A stretch of 14,125 nucleotides of DNA from an uncultured Clostridium sp. (GTDB lineage Bacteria > Bacillota > Clostridia > TANB77 > CAG-508): NCBI GenBank assembly GCA_900554635.1, contig USHY01000032.1, positions 1 to 14,125 on the forward strand, in the 5' to 3' direction. Within the stretch, counting starts at the first letter, position 1. Each line of letters opens with the position of its first letter. Both the position numbers and the translations under genes were made by a program. Under the pieces are notes generated by a model, which worked only from the letters and a program-made list of their open reading frames with translations, ran no database searches and was not told the DNA's origin. Below are positions 1 through 6,704 of this stretch, in pieces.

Positions 1-2
1 AT

Positions 3-2267
3 ATAAAAAATGTTGTTGTAGGTAAAATATTAGAAATAACAAAACATCCAGATGCTGATAAATTAATAGTTACAAAAGTTGATGTAGGAACAGAAACTGT
101 GCAAATTGTAACAGGAGCAAATAATGTAAAAGTTGGAGACATAGTTCCAATTGCAAAAGATGGCTCAGAACTTCCAGGAGATGTTAAAATAAAAACTGGA
201 AAATTAAGAGGGGTAGAATCTTGTGGAATGATGTGCGCTGTAACAGAGCTAGGTCTTGATTTAGCAGATTATCCAGGACAAATCGAACATGGAATAATGA
301 TTTTACCAAAAGATTATGAAAAATTTTTAGGAAAAGATATAGTAGAAGTTTTAAATCTAAAAGAAGATATTTTGGATTTTGAAATAACATCAAACAGACC
401 AGACTGTTTCTCAATAGAAGGTCTAGGCCGTGAAACAGCAATTTCATTAAATGAAGAGTTCAAAAATCCACATAAAAATGTAAGCAAAGATGTAAAAACA
501 GTAGATTCAATAGATGGACTAAAAGTTGACATAGAAGCAAAAGACCTTTGTTATAGATATATAGCAAGAGTTATTAAAAATGTAGAAATTAAAGAATCAC
601 CAGAATGGATGAAAAGAAGACTAAAAGCTTGTGGAGTAAGAGCAATAAATAATATAGTAGATATTACAAACTATGTAATGCTAGAACTAGGCCAACCAAT
701 GCATGCATTTGATATAGAAAATGTTGCCGGAAAACACATTATAGTAAGAAGAGCAGCAGAAAATGAAAAAATTACAACACTTGATGAAATCGAAAGAACT
801 TTAAATAATGATAATTTAGTAATTGCTGATGAAGAAAAACCAGTTGCAGTAGCAGGAGTAATGGGTGGATTAAACTCAGGAATAACAGATGCTACCAAAA
901 CAGTAGTTTTTGAAGCTGCAACATTTAATAGAGGAAGTGTTCGTTTAACAGCTAAGAAACTAGGCTTAAGAACAGAAAGCTCAAGCCGTTTTGAAAAAGG
1001 TTTATCTCCAGAAATAGCAGCAAGAGCAATAGATAGAGCAGTAGAACTTGCAGAACTAATTGGAGCTGGAAAATCAGTAGATGAAAAAATTGATATATAT
1101 CCAGAAAAAGAAGCACAAAAAATAATTCCTTTTGAACCAGAAAAGGTAAATGCTTTACTTGGAATGGATATATCAAAAGAAGAAATGATAGATATATTAA
1201 CAAAACTTGGAATAGAAGTTAATGGAGAAAAACTAGTTATTCCATATTTCAGAGTAGACTTAGAGCGTACAGCAGATATTGCTGAAGAAGTTATTAGAAT
1301 ACATGGATATAACACACTAAATAGTACATTAATTAATGCAGAAAGCACAGTAGGAGCAAAAACAAAATTACAAAAATTACAAGACAGGATTAAGGAGTTA
1401 CTTGTTCAAAAAGGCTTTTCAGAAATGTATGCCTTCAGCTTTATAGGACACAAAGACTTTGAAAAATGCAAATTAGATAGCACAAAAGCTATAAAAATTA
1501 CAAACCCATTAGGTGAAGAATTCTCACTTATGAGAACATCTATGATGCCAACAGTAATGCAATCAATAGCAACAAACTACAATAAGAAAAACAAAGATGT
1601 AGCGTTATTTGAAATGGGAAAAACATATATAGATGAAGAAGGAAACATTGCAAAAGGCGAAGTTGCAACAGAAACAGAGCAAATTGCATTTGCACTATAT
1701 GGAAAAAATGCAGATTTTTATGTAGTTAAAGGAATCATCGAAAATATACTTCAAATATCAAACATTGCAAAATATCAACTTGCAAGAGAGACAGAAATAA
1801 ACCTACACCCAGGAAGAAGTGCAAAAATCCTAATTGGAAAAGATAGAATTGCAAGCTTTGGCGAAGTTCATCCAGAAGTTTTAGAAAACTATGGAATAGA
1901 TGAAAAAGTATATTATGCAGCAATTGACGTAGAAAAATTTGCAAAATACGGAAAAAACAACAAAAAATACACACCAATACCAAAATACCCAGCAGTGGAA
2001 AGAGACATAGCATTAGTAGTAGACGAAGACATTGAAGTTGGACAAATAGAAAGCATCATATCTAAAAAGGCAAAAAATATACTAGAAAAAGCAGAATTAT
2101 TTGATGTTTATAGAAGTGAAAAACTAGGCCAAAACAAAAAAAGCGTTGCTTATGAACTAATTTTTAGAGCACCAGATAGAACTTTAACAGATGATGAAAT
2201 CAAAAACACAATGGAAGTTATAACAAAAGAACTACAAGCAACCTTAGGCGCAGAACTAAGAAGCTAA
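3..2267 (+). CDS. pheT: Phenylalanine--tRNA ligase beta subunit (5'-truncated by window)
   Basis: Beta chain of the heterotetrameric phenylalanyl-tRNA synthetase, which charges tRNA-Phe in the cytoplasm. The frame is open from base 3 and enters the window inside the N-terminal tRNA-binding (EMAP/OB-like) domain (VVVGKILEITKHPDADKL, then IVTGANNVKVGD), so the true start lies upstream. About 754 residues are visible; the family is usually ~800. Next come the B3/B4-type editing region (FEITSNRPDCFSIEGLGRE), the B5 region (KLGIEVNG, YFRVDLERTADIAEEVIR), the core (SFIGHKDF, NPLGEEFSLMRTSMMP, LFEMGKTY, LHPGRSAKI, FGEVHPEV) and a C-terminal ferredoxin-fold anticodon-binding domain (YPAVERDIALVVDE to the end). 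A GTG at 99 could be mistaken for a start, but homology runs through it. No in-frame CGG occurs. pheS is presumably just upstream. An intrinsic terminator follows. Confidence 0.97.
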   Translation: MKNVVVGKILEITKHPDADKLIVTKVDVGTETVQIVTGANNVKVGDIVPIAKDGSELPGDVKIKTGKLRGVESCGMMCAVTELGLDLADYPGQIEHGIMILPKDYEKFLGKDIVEVLNLKEDILDFEITSNRPDCFSIEGLGRETAISLNEEFKNPHKNVSKDVKTVDSIDGLKVDIEAKDLCYRYIARVIKNVEIKESPEWMKRRLKACGVRAINNIVDITNYVMLELGQPMHAFDIENVAGKHIIVRRAAENEKITTLDEIERTLNNDNLVIADEEKPVAVAGVMGGLNSGITDATKTVVFEAATFNRGSVRLTAKKLGLRTESSSRFEKGLSPEIAARAIDRAVELAELIGAGKSVDEKIDIYPEKEAQKIIPFEPEKVNALLGMDISKEEMIDILTKLGIEVNGEKLVIPYFRVDLERTADIAEEVIRIHGYNTLNSTLINAESTVGAKTKLQKLQDRIKELLVQKGFSEMYAFSFIGHKDFEKCKLDSTKAIKITNPLGEEFSLMRTSMMPTVMQSIATNYNKKNKDVALFEMGKTYIDEEGNIAKGEVATETEQIAFALYGKNADFYVVKGIIENILQISNIAKYQLARETEINLHPGRSAKILIGKDRIASFGEVHPEVLENYGIDEKVYYAAIDVEKFAKYGKNNKKYTPIPKYPAVERDIALVVDEDIEVGQIESIISKKAKNILEKAELFDVYRSEKLGQNKKSVAYELIFRAPDRTLTDDEIKNTMEVITKELQATLGAELRS

Positions 2268-2294
2268 AAAATATAAAAAAATCATCAAAAACAG

Positions 2295-2323
2295 TTGTAA
2301 ATTTTAAGATAAATTGATATACT
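2295..2323 (+). promoter_or_regulatory. Candidate sigma-A promoter for the asp23-amaP-nusB-xse operon
   Basis: TTGTAA (2295-2300), a 17-bp spacer, and TATACT (2318-2323). The -10 element lies inside the left arm of the pheT terminator. A transcript starting 6-8 bp downstream would begin in the hairpin loop, and so would not form the hairpin. No transcript data are available; this is a consensus match only. Confidence 0.5.
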
Positions 2324-2351
2324 TGTAATGGAAGAAGTATATCAATTTTTT
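2311..2351 (+). terminator. Intrinsic terminator of pheT
   Basis: A perfect 14-bp stem (2311-2324 with 2335-2348), a 10-nt loop, and a run of six T (2346-2351). It lies 43 bp after the pheT stop. The stem is A/T-rich but long and well placed. Confidence 0.85.
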
Positions 2352-2367
2352 CCAAAGGAGGTACAAA

Positions 2368-2793
2368 GTGGAGGAAGAAAAAAATTTAGTTACAGAAGAT
2401 GATAAAGAGATAATAACAGAAAATGATGAAAGCATTAAAATTTCAAACGATGTTGTTGCATCAATTGCTGGTGTAGCAGTTTCAGAAGTGCCAGGAGTTT
2501 ATGGCATGGCAGGTGGAATAACCGAAATATTTGGCAAAAAAGGTTTAACAAAAGGAATTAAAGTTGAAGTTGGAGAAAAAGAAACAAAAATAGATGTAAA
2601 CATCATAGTGGAATATGGAGCAAGAATTCCAGATGTAGCTTTTGATATTCAAAATAGAGTAAAAAAAGCAGTTGAAACAATGACAGGATTAAATGTATCA
2701 AGTGTAAACATTCACATACAAGGAATAAATATTCCAGAAAAAAGAACAGCTGAGCCAGAAACACAAGAAAGTGTAGAACCAAAAAATCAATAA
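2368..2793 (+). CDS. Asp23/Gls24-family envelope stress protein
   Basis: 141 residues with a GTG start, chosen because AAAGGAGGT sits 5 bases upstream. A charged N-terminal ~25 residues precede an Asp23/Gls24 (DUF322) domain: ISNDVVASIAGVAVSEVPGV, a glycine-rich stretch, VEVGEKETKIDVNIIVEYG, IPDVAFDIQNRVKKAVETMTG, VSSVNIHIQGI. The family is linked to cell-envelope stress; Staphylococcus aureus Asp23 is held at the membrane by AmaP. Here the gene is directly followed by an AmaP-like gene and a DUF2273 gene, the same module, then nusB. No signal peptide or membrane segment is seen, so it is probably cytoplasmic and membrane-recruited by its neighbours. Family call is firm; the stress role is inferred from homologues. 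Confidence 0.93.
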   Translation: MEEEKNLVTEDDKEIITENDESIKISNDVVASIAGVAVSEVPGVYGMAGGITEIFGKKGLTKGIKVEVGEKETKIDVNIIVEYGARIPDVAFDIQNRVKKAVETMTGLNVSSVNIHIQGINIPEKRTAEPETQESVEPKNQ

Positions 2794-2851
2794 AACAAGG
2801 GTCAGTAACTTTAGCTGGCCCAATAATAAAAATAAAAGGAGATAAAAACAT

Positions 2852-3406
2852 ATGAAAGTTTTAGAAAAAATAGGATTGATAGTATTTTCAAGTTTAATAA
2901 TATTAATAGGACTAGCATTATCATTGGCCATAGCAGGTTGGCTAAAACTAGAGCTAGTACTTGGAACAATAACATTTTTAATAACAGGAGACATTGCAGG
3001 AAAAATTACATTTGGAGTATCAGCAGTATTAATAATTCTAGGAATTATCTGCATATTCTTCAACTCAGATTCAAATAGTACAAGCAATGGAAAAGATGGA
3101 ATTTTGCTAGAAAACGATAATGGTAAACTTTTAGTATCAAAAGATACAATAGAAAGTTTAGCAAATGCAGTTGTAAGAAACTACGAAATGGCACAAAATG
3201 TTGCAACAAATGTTAGGTTTGATGAACAAAACAATGTAAGTATATTTGTAACATTATTTGTATATCCAGAAGCTGTTATAAAAGACTTAACAGTAAGCTT
3301 ACAAAAAGACATAAAAGACACAATAAAAAAATCATTAGACTTAGAAGTAAAAGATGTAAATGTTAGAATTAAAAACATTACACCTAAAAAGGAAGTTAAG
3401 GAATAG
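2852..3406 (+). CDS. amaP: Alkaline shock response membrane anchor protein AmaP-like
   Basis: 184 residues, ATG start preceded by AAAAGGAG. The N-terminal third has two hydrophobic segments (about residues 7-28 and 47-73), separated by a short loop, ending in CIFFNSDS. The remainder is a soluble domain related to the Asp23 fold (VSKDTIESLANAVVRNYEM, NNVSIFVTLFVYPE, LTVSLQKDIKDTIKKSLDLE, DVNVRIKNI). This two-helix plus Asp23-like-domain architecture is that of AmaP, which anchors Asp23 at the membrane. The position between asp23-like and DUF2273 genes supports the call. Part of the rightward operon; the next gene starts 9 bases after its stop. Confidence 0.88.
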   Translation: MKVLEKIGLIVFSSLIILIGLALSLAIAGWLKLELVLGTITFLITGDIAGKITFGVSAVLIILGIICIFFNSDSNSTSNGKDGILLENDNGKLLVSKDTIESLANAVVRNYEMAQNVATNVRFDEQNNVSIFVTLFVYPEAVIKDLTVSLQKDIKDTIKKSLDLEVKDVNVRIKNITPKKEVKE

Positions 3407-3415
3407 GGTGATATT

Positions 3416-3619
3416 ATGGAACAGGTTAAAGATTTTCTTATTAAATATAGAGGAGCAATAATTGGCGGAATCATTGCTGTTATTTGCTTGATATGCCATA
3501 TTTATAGATTCTTAATAGGATGTTTGGTTATATTTGCAGGAATATTTATTGGAAATTATGTGCAAAAAAATAAAGAAACAGTAAAAGAAAAAATCAAAAC
3601 AATAATAGAAAGATGGTAG
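3416..3619 (+). CDS. Small membrane protein, DUF2273 family
   Basis: 67 residues. A short charged N-terminus (MEQVKDFLIKYRG) is followed by two closely spaced hydrophobic segments (about residues 13-27 and 31-48) and a basic C-terminal tail (VQKNKETVKEKIKTIIERW). Size, topology and position right after amaP match the DUF2273 small integral membrane proteins that accompany Asp23/AmaP in Firmicutes. Its molecular role is not established. The stop at 3617-3619 lies 5 bases before the preferred nusB start, so the two are probably translationally coupled. GGC|GGA at 3464-3469 contains a CGG trinucleotide across a codon boundary and causes no shift. Confidence 0.85.
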   Translation: MEQVKDFLIKYRGAIIGGIIAVICLICHIYRFLIGCLVIFAGIFIGNYVQKNKETVKEKIKTIIERW

Positions 3620-3624
3620 GTAAA

Positions 3625-4029
3625 ATGAATATATCAAAAATGCGTGAATATGCTTTTATGCTTATATATGAACTAGAAGTTCAAAAAGAATATAGTGAAG
3701 AAAATGTTGAACTATTCATAGAGAATAATGAAATAGATGATAAAGATGCAAGAAAGTATATAAGAAAAATTATTAAAGGCATTAAAGAAAACGAAGTTGA
3801 AATAGAAAAAAATATTAAGGACAAGTTAAAACCAGAATGGTCTTTAGAAAGAATTTCTAAGATAAATATAGCATTACTAAAGCTTGCAATATATGAGATG
3901 TTATATGCAGATGTACCATATAAAGTTGCAATTAATGAGGTTGTAGAACTTGCAAAAAAATATGGAGATAATAATTCAGCCCCATTCATAAATGGAGTTT
4001 TAGCAAATGTAGTTAAGGAGAACTTATGA
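3625..4029 (+). CDS. nusB: Transcription antitermination protein NusB
   Basis: 134 residues from ATG 3625; an in-frame ATG at 3613 would add four residues and overlap the previous gene. I prefer 3625 because it gives the usual short lead before the conserved REYAFMLIYEL helix. NusB pairs with NusE (S10) on boxA RNA and promotes rRNA antitermination. Visible family features are KMREYAFMLIYELE at the N-terminus, WSLERISKINIALLKLAIYEML, and the C-terminal VAINEVVELAKKYGDNNSAPFINGVLANV motif. All-helical composition and length fit. Its stop overlaps the xseA start (ATGA at 4026-4029), so nusB and xseA are coupled. Confidence 0.95.
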   Translation: MNISKMREYAFMLIYELEVQKEYSEENVELFIENNEIDDKDARKYIRKIIKGIKENEVEIEKNIKDKLKPEWSLERISKINIALLKLAIYEMLYADVPYKVAINEVVELAKKYGDNNSAPFINGVLANVVKENL

Positions 4030-5227
4030 AACCAGTAGCAATAACTGTTAGTGAATTGAATAAGTATATTAAGGACAAGGTAGATGAAGATGAGTATTTA
4101 AACTATGTATATGTTAAGGGCGAAATATCTAATTTCAAGCACCACTATACGGGTCATATGTATTTTACTTTAAAAGATGAAAAATCTGTGATAAAATGCG
4201 TAATGTTTAAGTCATCAACATCTACTTTGAATTTTATTCCAAAAGATGGTATGAAAGTTTTAATTTTAGGAACAGTTGCAGTATATGAGGCAGGCCGGAG
4301 TTTACCAAATATATTGCAGAGCAATGCAAGAAGATGGTATTGGAGATTTGCATCAAAAATTTGAGGAACTAAAATTAAAATTAGAAAAAGAAGGACTTTT
4401 TGATGAAAAACATAAAAAGAAAATACCAGTAATGCCAAAAGTAATAGGAGTACTTTCATCTCGGAACAGGTGCAGTAATTAGAGATATAATAAATGTATC
4501 AACAAGAAGAAATCCAAATGTAAATATAAAATTATACCCAATTCCAGTTCAAGGCAAAGGAGCAGAAATAAAAATTGCCGAAGCAATTAAATTTATGAAT
4601 GAAAATAACATAGCAGATGTTCTAATTTTAGCAAGAGGAGGAGGCTCAATTGAAGATTTATGGCCATTTAATGAGGAAATAGTTGCAAGAGCAATATATG
4701 AATCTAAAATTCCAATAATTTCAGCAGTAGGCCATGAAACAGATTTTACAATAGCAGACTTTGTAGCAGACCTAAGAGCTCCAACACCTTCAGCAGCAGC
4801 AGAACTTGCCCAAGTAGATGTAGGAGAAATTGCACAAAAGTTAAATACATATGAAAATAGACTAAGACAGGCTTTAAGGAAAAAAATTGAAATAATGAGA
4901 TTAAGATATGAAAAATTAATGGCATCAAGAGTATTTACAGACCCATTTAAAAATATAAATGAAAAATATTTATATGTGGATTCCAAAGTAAAACAGCTTG
5001 ATAACCTAATACAAAAAACATGTAAGGACACTAGAAACAATCTAACAAACCAAATTTCAAAACTAGATGCACTAAGCCCTTTAAGAACTTTAGTTAGAGG
5101 ATATTCTGTAACAGAATGCAATGGAAAGGTTGTTAAAACTGCAAAAGAGTTAAATGTGGAAGACATAATTAAAATAAAAATGCAAGATGGCAATGTGAAA
5201 GCAGTAGTTAAGGAGGTTAATATATGA
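4026..5227 (+). CDS. xseA: Exonuclease VII large subunit, read through two CGGA +1 sites
   Basis: Large subunit of exonuclease VII, which degrades single-stranded DNA. It begins with an N-terminal OB-fold (VSELNKYIKDKVDEDEYL, VKGEISNF, HYTGHMYFTLKD), followed by the catalytic region (EDGIGDLHQKFEELKLKLEKE, GTGAVIRDI, LARGGGSIEDLW, AVGHETDFTIADFVAD) and a C-terminal helical part with RGYSVTE. No single frame covers it. Residues 1-90 are in frame 4026; the frame moves +1 at CGGA 4296-4299 (Gly91 of EAGGVYQ) and again at CGGA 4462-4465 (Gly146 of SSGTGA). Reading each CGGA as one Gly gives 399 residues, family-typical. Both glycines lie in conserved motifs and the rest shows no decay, so I treat it as functional, not a pseudogene. 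The start overlaps nusB and the stop overlaps the next gene. Confidence 0.9.
4296..4299 (+). other. +1 recoding site 1: CGGA read as Gly (xseA)
   Basis: In frame GCA GGC CGG AGT; homology requires GCA GGC (C)GGA GTT TAC CAA, i.e. A-G-G-V-Y-Q as in XseA relatives. An extra C precedes the glycine codon GGA. The unshifted frame ends at a TGA (4362-4364). Confidence 0.85.
4462..4465 (+). other. +1 recoding site 2: CGGA read as Gly (xseA)
   Basis: In frame TCA TCT CGG AAC; homology requires TCT (C)GGA ACA GGT GCA, i.e. S-S-G-T-G-A, the conserved XseA motif. The unshifted frame stops at TAG 4480-4482. Confidence 0.87.
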
Positions 5228-5688
5228 AAAAAAATGTAATAATAATATTGGTAATTTGTTTAGTAATAGCACTAGGAGTTATAGTAGGGAAAAATATTAA
5301 TAAAAATGTAAAACCTACAAATTCCAACAAAGTAGAAAATATAGCCAAAAGTGAAAACGAGAATAAAAACAATGTAGTAAATAATGAAGTTTCAAACAAT
5401 GAAAAAGATAATACAATAGAAAACAGCAATACAACATCTCAAAACCAAGAACAAGAGGCAACAGAAAAACCTAAAACAGATTTAGAAAAAGCAATAGACC
5501 TAGTAAAAGCAGACTGGGGAGATGATGAAACAGTATATTTCTCAGATGACTCTGAAGACTATGGCAAAGATGGAAAAATTGAATATGTAATTTGTGTAAG
5601 AGAAAAATCAACAACAAATGCAAAAGCATGGTACACAGTAGACTTAGATAAAGGCACATTTGAGAAGGAGGTTGAAAATGAGTTTTGA
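5224..5688 (+). CDS. Hypothetical N-terminally anchored protein between xseA and xseB
   Basis: 154 residues, not recognised as a known family. The start ATG overlaps the xseA stop (ATGA 5224-5227), with AAGGAGG just upstream. It has one N-terminal hydrophobic segment (about residues 4-22, KNVIIILVICLVIALGVIV) after two lysines, with no lipobox cysteine at a usual spacing, so it is probably a membrane anchor or uncleaved signal. Residues ~25-85 form a low-complexity Asn/Glu/Lys linker. The C-terminal ~70 residues look like a small folded domain (TDLEKAIDLVKADWGDDETVYF, EYVICVREKSTTNAKAWYTVDLDKGTFEKE), probably extracellular, with a PepSY-like flavour that is only an impression. It ends 11 bases inside xseB, so it is tightly coupled to exonuclease VII genes though its topology suggests an unrelated job. 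Confidence 0.8.
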   Translation: MKKNVIIILVICLVIALGVIVGKNINKNVKPTNSNKVENIAKSENENKNNVVNNEVSNNEKDNTIENSNTTSQNQEQEATEKPKTDLEKAIDLVKADWGDDETVYFSDDSEDYGKDGKIEYVICVREKSTTNAKAWYTVDLDKGTFEKEVENEF

Positions 5689-5881
5689 GGAAAATATGGA
5701 AGCACTTGAAAAAACAGTTCAAGAGTTAGAAAATGGAAACTTAAATTTAGAGGATTCAATAAAAAAATTTGAAGAAGGAATTAACCTATCAAAAAAATGT
5801 AATGACATACTAGAAGAGGCAGAAAAAAGAATAACAGTTCTAATAAAAAAGGATGACAAAATAGAAGAAGAAAATTTTTAA
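5678..5881 (+). CDS. xseB: Exonuclease VII small subunit
   Basis: 67 residues. The start ATG 5678 is chosen because GAAGGAGGT ends 5 bases before it and the protein then begins MSFEENMEALEKTVQELENG, the normal XseB start; an ATG at 5660 in the same frame would add an unneeded MRRRLK. The family signature is clear: LEKTVQELENGNLNLEDSIKKFEEGINLSKKCNDILEEAEKRI, a two-helix coiled hairpin that binds the long XseA helical region. Length is typical. It overlaps the upstream hypothetical gene by 11 bases and ends the xse part of the operon. Confidence 0.95.
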   Translation: MSFEENMEALEKTVQELENGNLNLEDSIKKFEEGINLSKKCNDILEEAEKRITVLIKKDDKIEEENF

Positions 5882-5896
5882 AATTTAAGTATAACA

Positions 5897-5930
5897 ACCA
5901 CCTTTTATGGAAACAATACCAAAAGGTGGT
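5897..5930 (+). promoter_or_regulatory. Perfect hairpin masking the sleB-like ribosome binding site
   Basis: A perfect 10-bp inverted repeat (ACCACCTTTT 5897-5906, AAAAGGTGGT 5921-5930) with a 14-nt loop, 15 bp after the xseB stop. The right arm holds AAAGGTGG, the only Shine-Dalgarno-like sequence for ATG 5937. In mRNA read through from xseB the site would be paired. Only four U follow, so it is at best a weak terminator. Confidence 0.6.
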
Positions 5931-5936
5931 AATTTT

Positions 5937-6632
5937 ATGTTTAAGAAAAAAAGAATATTTATAATATTATTAATAATATCAATACTCTTACTTTTAACTT
6001 TTTTAACATATAATTTAAAGTTCAAAATAGACAATAGTGATGTAGATGCACTATCAAAGTATGGCTCCAGAGGTGATGAAGTTAGACAGATTCAGAGTAA
6101 ACTTAAAAGATGGGGATATTATTCAGGAAATGTTGATGGCATTTATGGTTCACAAACAGTAGCAGCAGTAAAGTGGTTTCAATCTAAGAATGGACTTACT
6201 GTTGATGGAATTGCAGGACCAAAAACTTTGGCTGCAATGGGAATAACAGGCACTTCAAATAATACAGGTGCCACAGCTTCAAATTCAGACCTGAATTTGT
6301 TAGCACATCTTGTATATGCTGAGGCAAGAGGAGAACCATATTCAGGGCAAGTTGCGGTGGCATCTGTTGTATTAAATAGGGTTAAAAGCACATCATTTCC
6401 AAATACTGTTGCAGGTGTAATATATGAAAGAGGGGCTTTTTCAGTTGTTTCAGATGGGCAGATTAATTTAACACCTAATCAAACAGCAATATCAGCAGCA
6501 CGAGATGCCTTAAATGGTTGGGACCCAACTTATGGTGCAATATATTATTTTAACCCAAACACTGCTACAAATGGATGGATTTGGTCACGACCTGTAACAG
6601 TAGTTATAGGAAATCACAGATTTTGCAAATAA
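5937..6632 (+). CDS. SleB/CwlJ-family cell wall (spore cortex) hydrolase
   Basis: 231 residues from ATG 5937, preceded by AAAGGTGG. The in-frame ATG 5907 lies in the hairpin loop, lacks a ribosome binding site and would add METIPKGGNF before the signal, so it was rejected. Order: basic start and one hydrophobic segment (about 5-25), then a peptidoglycan-binding PG_binding_1 domain (SRGDEVRQIQSKLKRWGYYS, DGIYGSQTVAAVKWFQ, VDGIAGPKTLAAM), then a Hydrolase_2 (SleB/CwlJ) domain (LLAHLVYAEARGEPYSGQVA, VASVVLNRV, FSVVSDGQI, AIYYFNP, GNHRFCK). The glutamate in YAEARGE is the family's expected catalytic acid. This is the SleB architecture: lytic transglycosylase on spore cortex during germination, though vegetative wall roles occur. 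Two Arg residues use CGA (6501, 6588), showing that CGA is an ordinary Arg codon here. Confidence 0.9.
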   Translation: MFKKKRIFIILLIISILLLLTFLTYNLKFKIDNSDVDALSKYGSRGDEVRQIQSKLKRWGYYSGNVDGIYGSQTVAAVKWFQSKNGLTVDGIAGPKTLAAMGITGTSNNTGATASNSDLNLLAHLVYAEARGEPYSGQVAVASVVLNRVKSTSFPNTVAGVIYERGAFSVVSDGQINLTPNQTAISAARDALNGWDPTYGAIYYFNPNTATNGWIWSRPVTVVIGNHRFCK

Positions 6633-6636
6633 ATGA

Positions 6637-6665
6637 TTGAAAAATTAAAGAAATTGTAATATAAT
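6637..6665 (+). promoter_or_regulatory. Sigma-A-type promoter of mreB
   Basis: TTGAAA (6637-6642), 17-bp spacer, TATAAT (6660-6665). It lies in the 72-bp gap before mreB and begins just after the sleB-like stop. An 11-bp-period repeat overlaps the -10 element. Confidence 0.7.
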
Positions 6666-6685
6666 TGTAACACAATTGTAATAAT
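6653..6685 (+). repeat. Three 11-bp tandem repeats over the mreB promoter
   Basis: ATTGTAATATA (6653-6663), ATTGTAACACA (6664-6674) and ATTGTAATAAT (6675-6685) share ATTGTAA at exact 11-bp spacing, about one helical turn. They cover the -10 element and the likely start point. A regulator site is possible but unproven. Confidence 0.6.
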
Positions 6686-6704
6686 TAAGTTAGGAGAGAA
6701 AAAA

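Noticed and set aside
2799..2821. Hairpin GGGTCAG/CTGGCCC between asp23-like and amaP-like genes as a terminator
   Set aside because: Only 7 bp with a G-T pair, and followed by A-rich, not T-rich, sequence within an operon. It may affect mRNA stability, but nothing supports a specific role.
4276..4482. Separate 68-codon ORF and other fragments in the frameshifted genes as independent genes
   Set aside because: Each fragment is a middle or C-terminal piece of XseA, MreB, TsaB or Pgi, has no ribosome binding site of its own, and joins its neighbour exactly at CGGN.
5907..5936. Upstream ATG start for the sleB-like protein
   Set aside because: It lies in the hairpin loop with no Shine-Dalgarno sequence and would put METIPKGGNF before the hydrophobic signal; ATG 5937 has AAAGGTGG.
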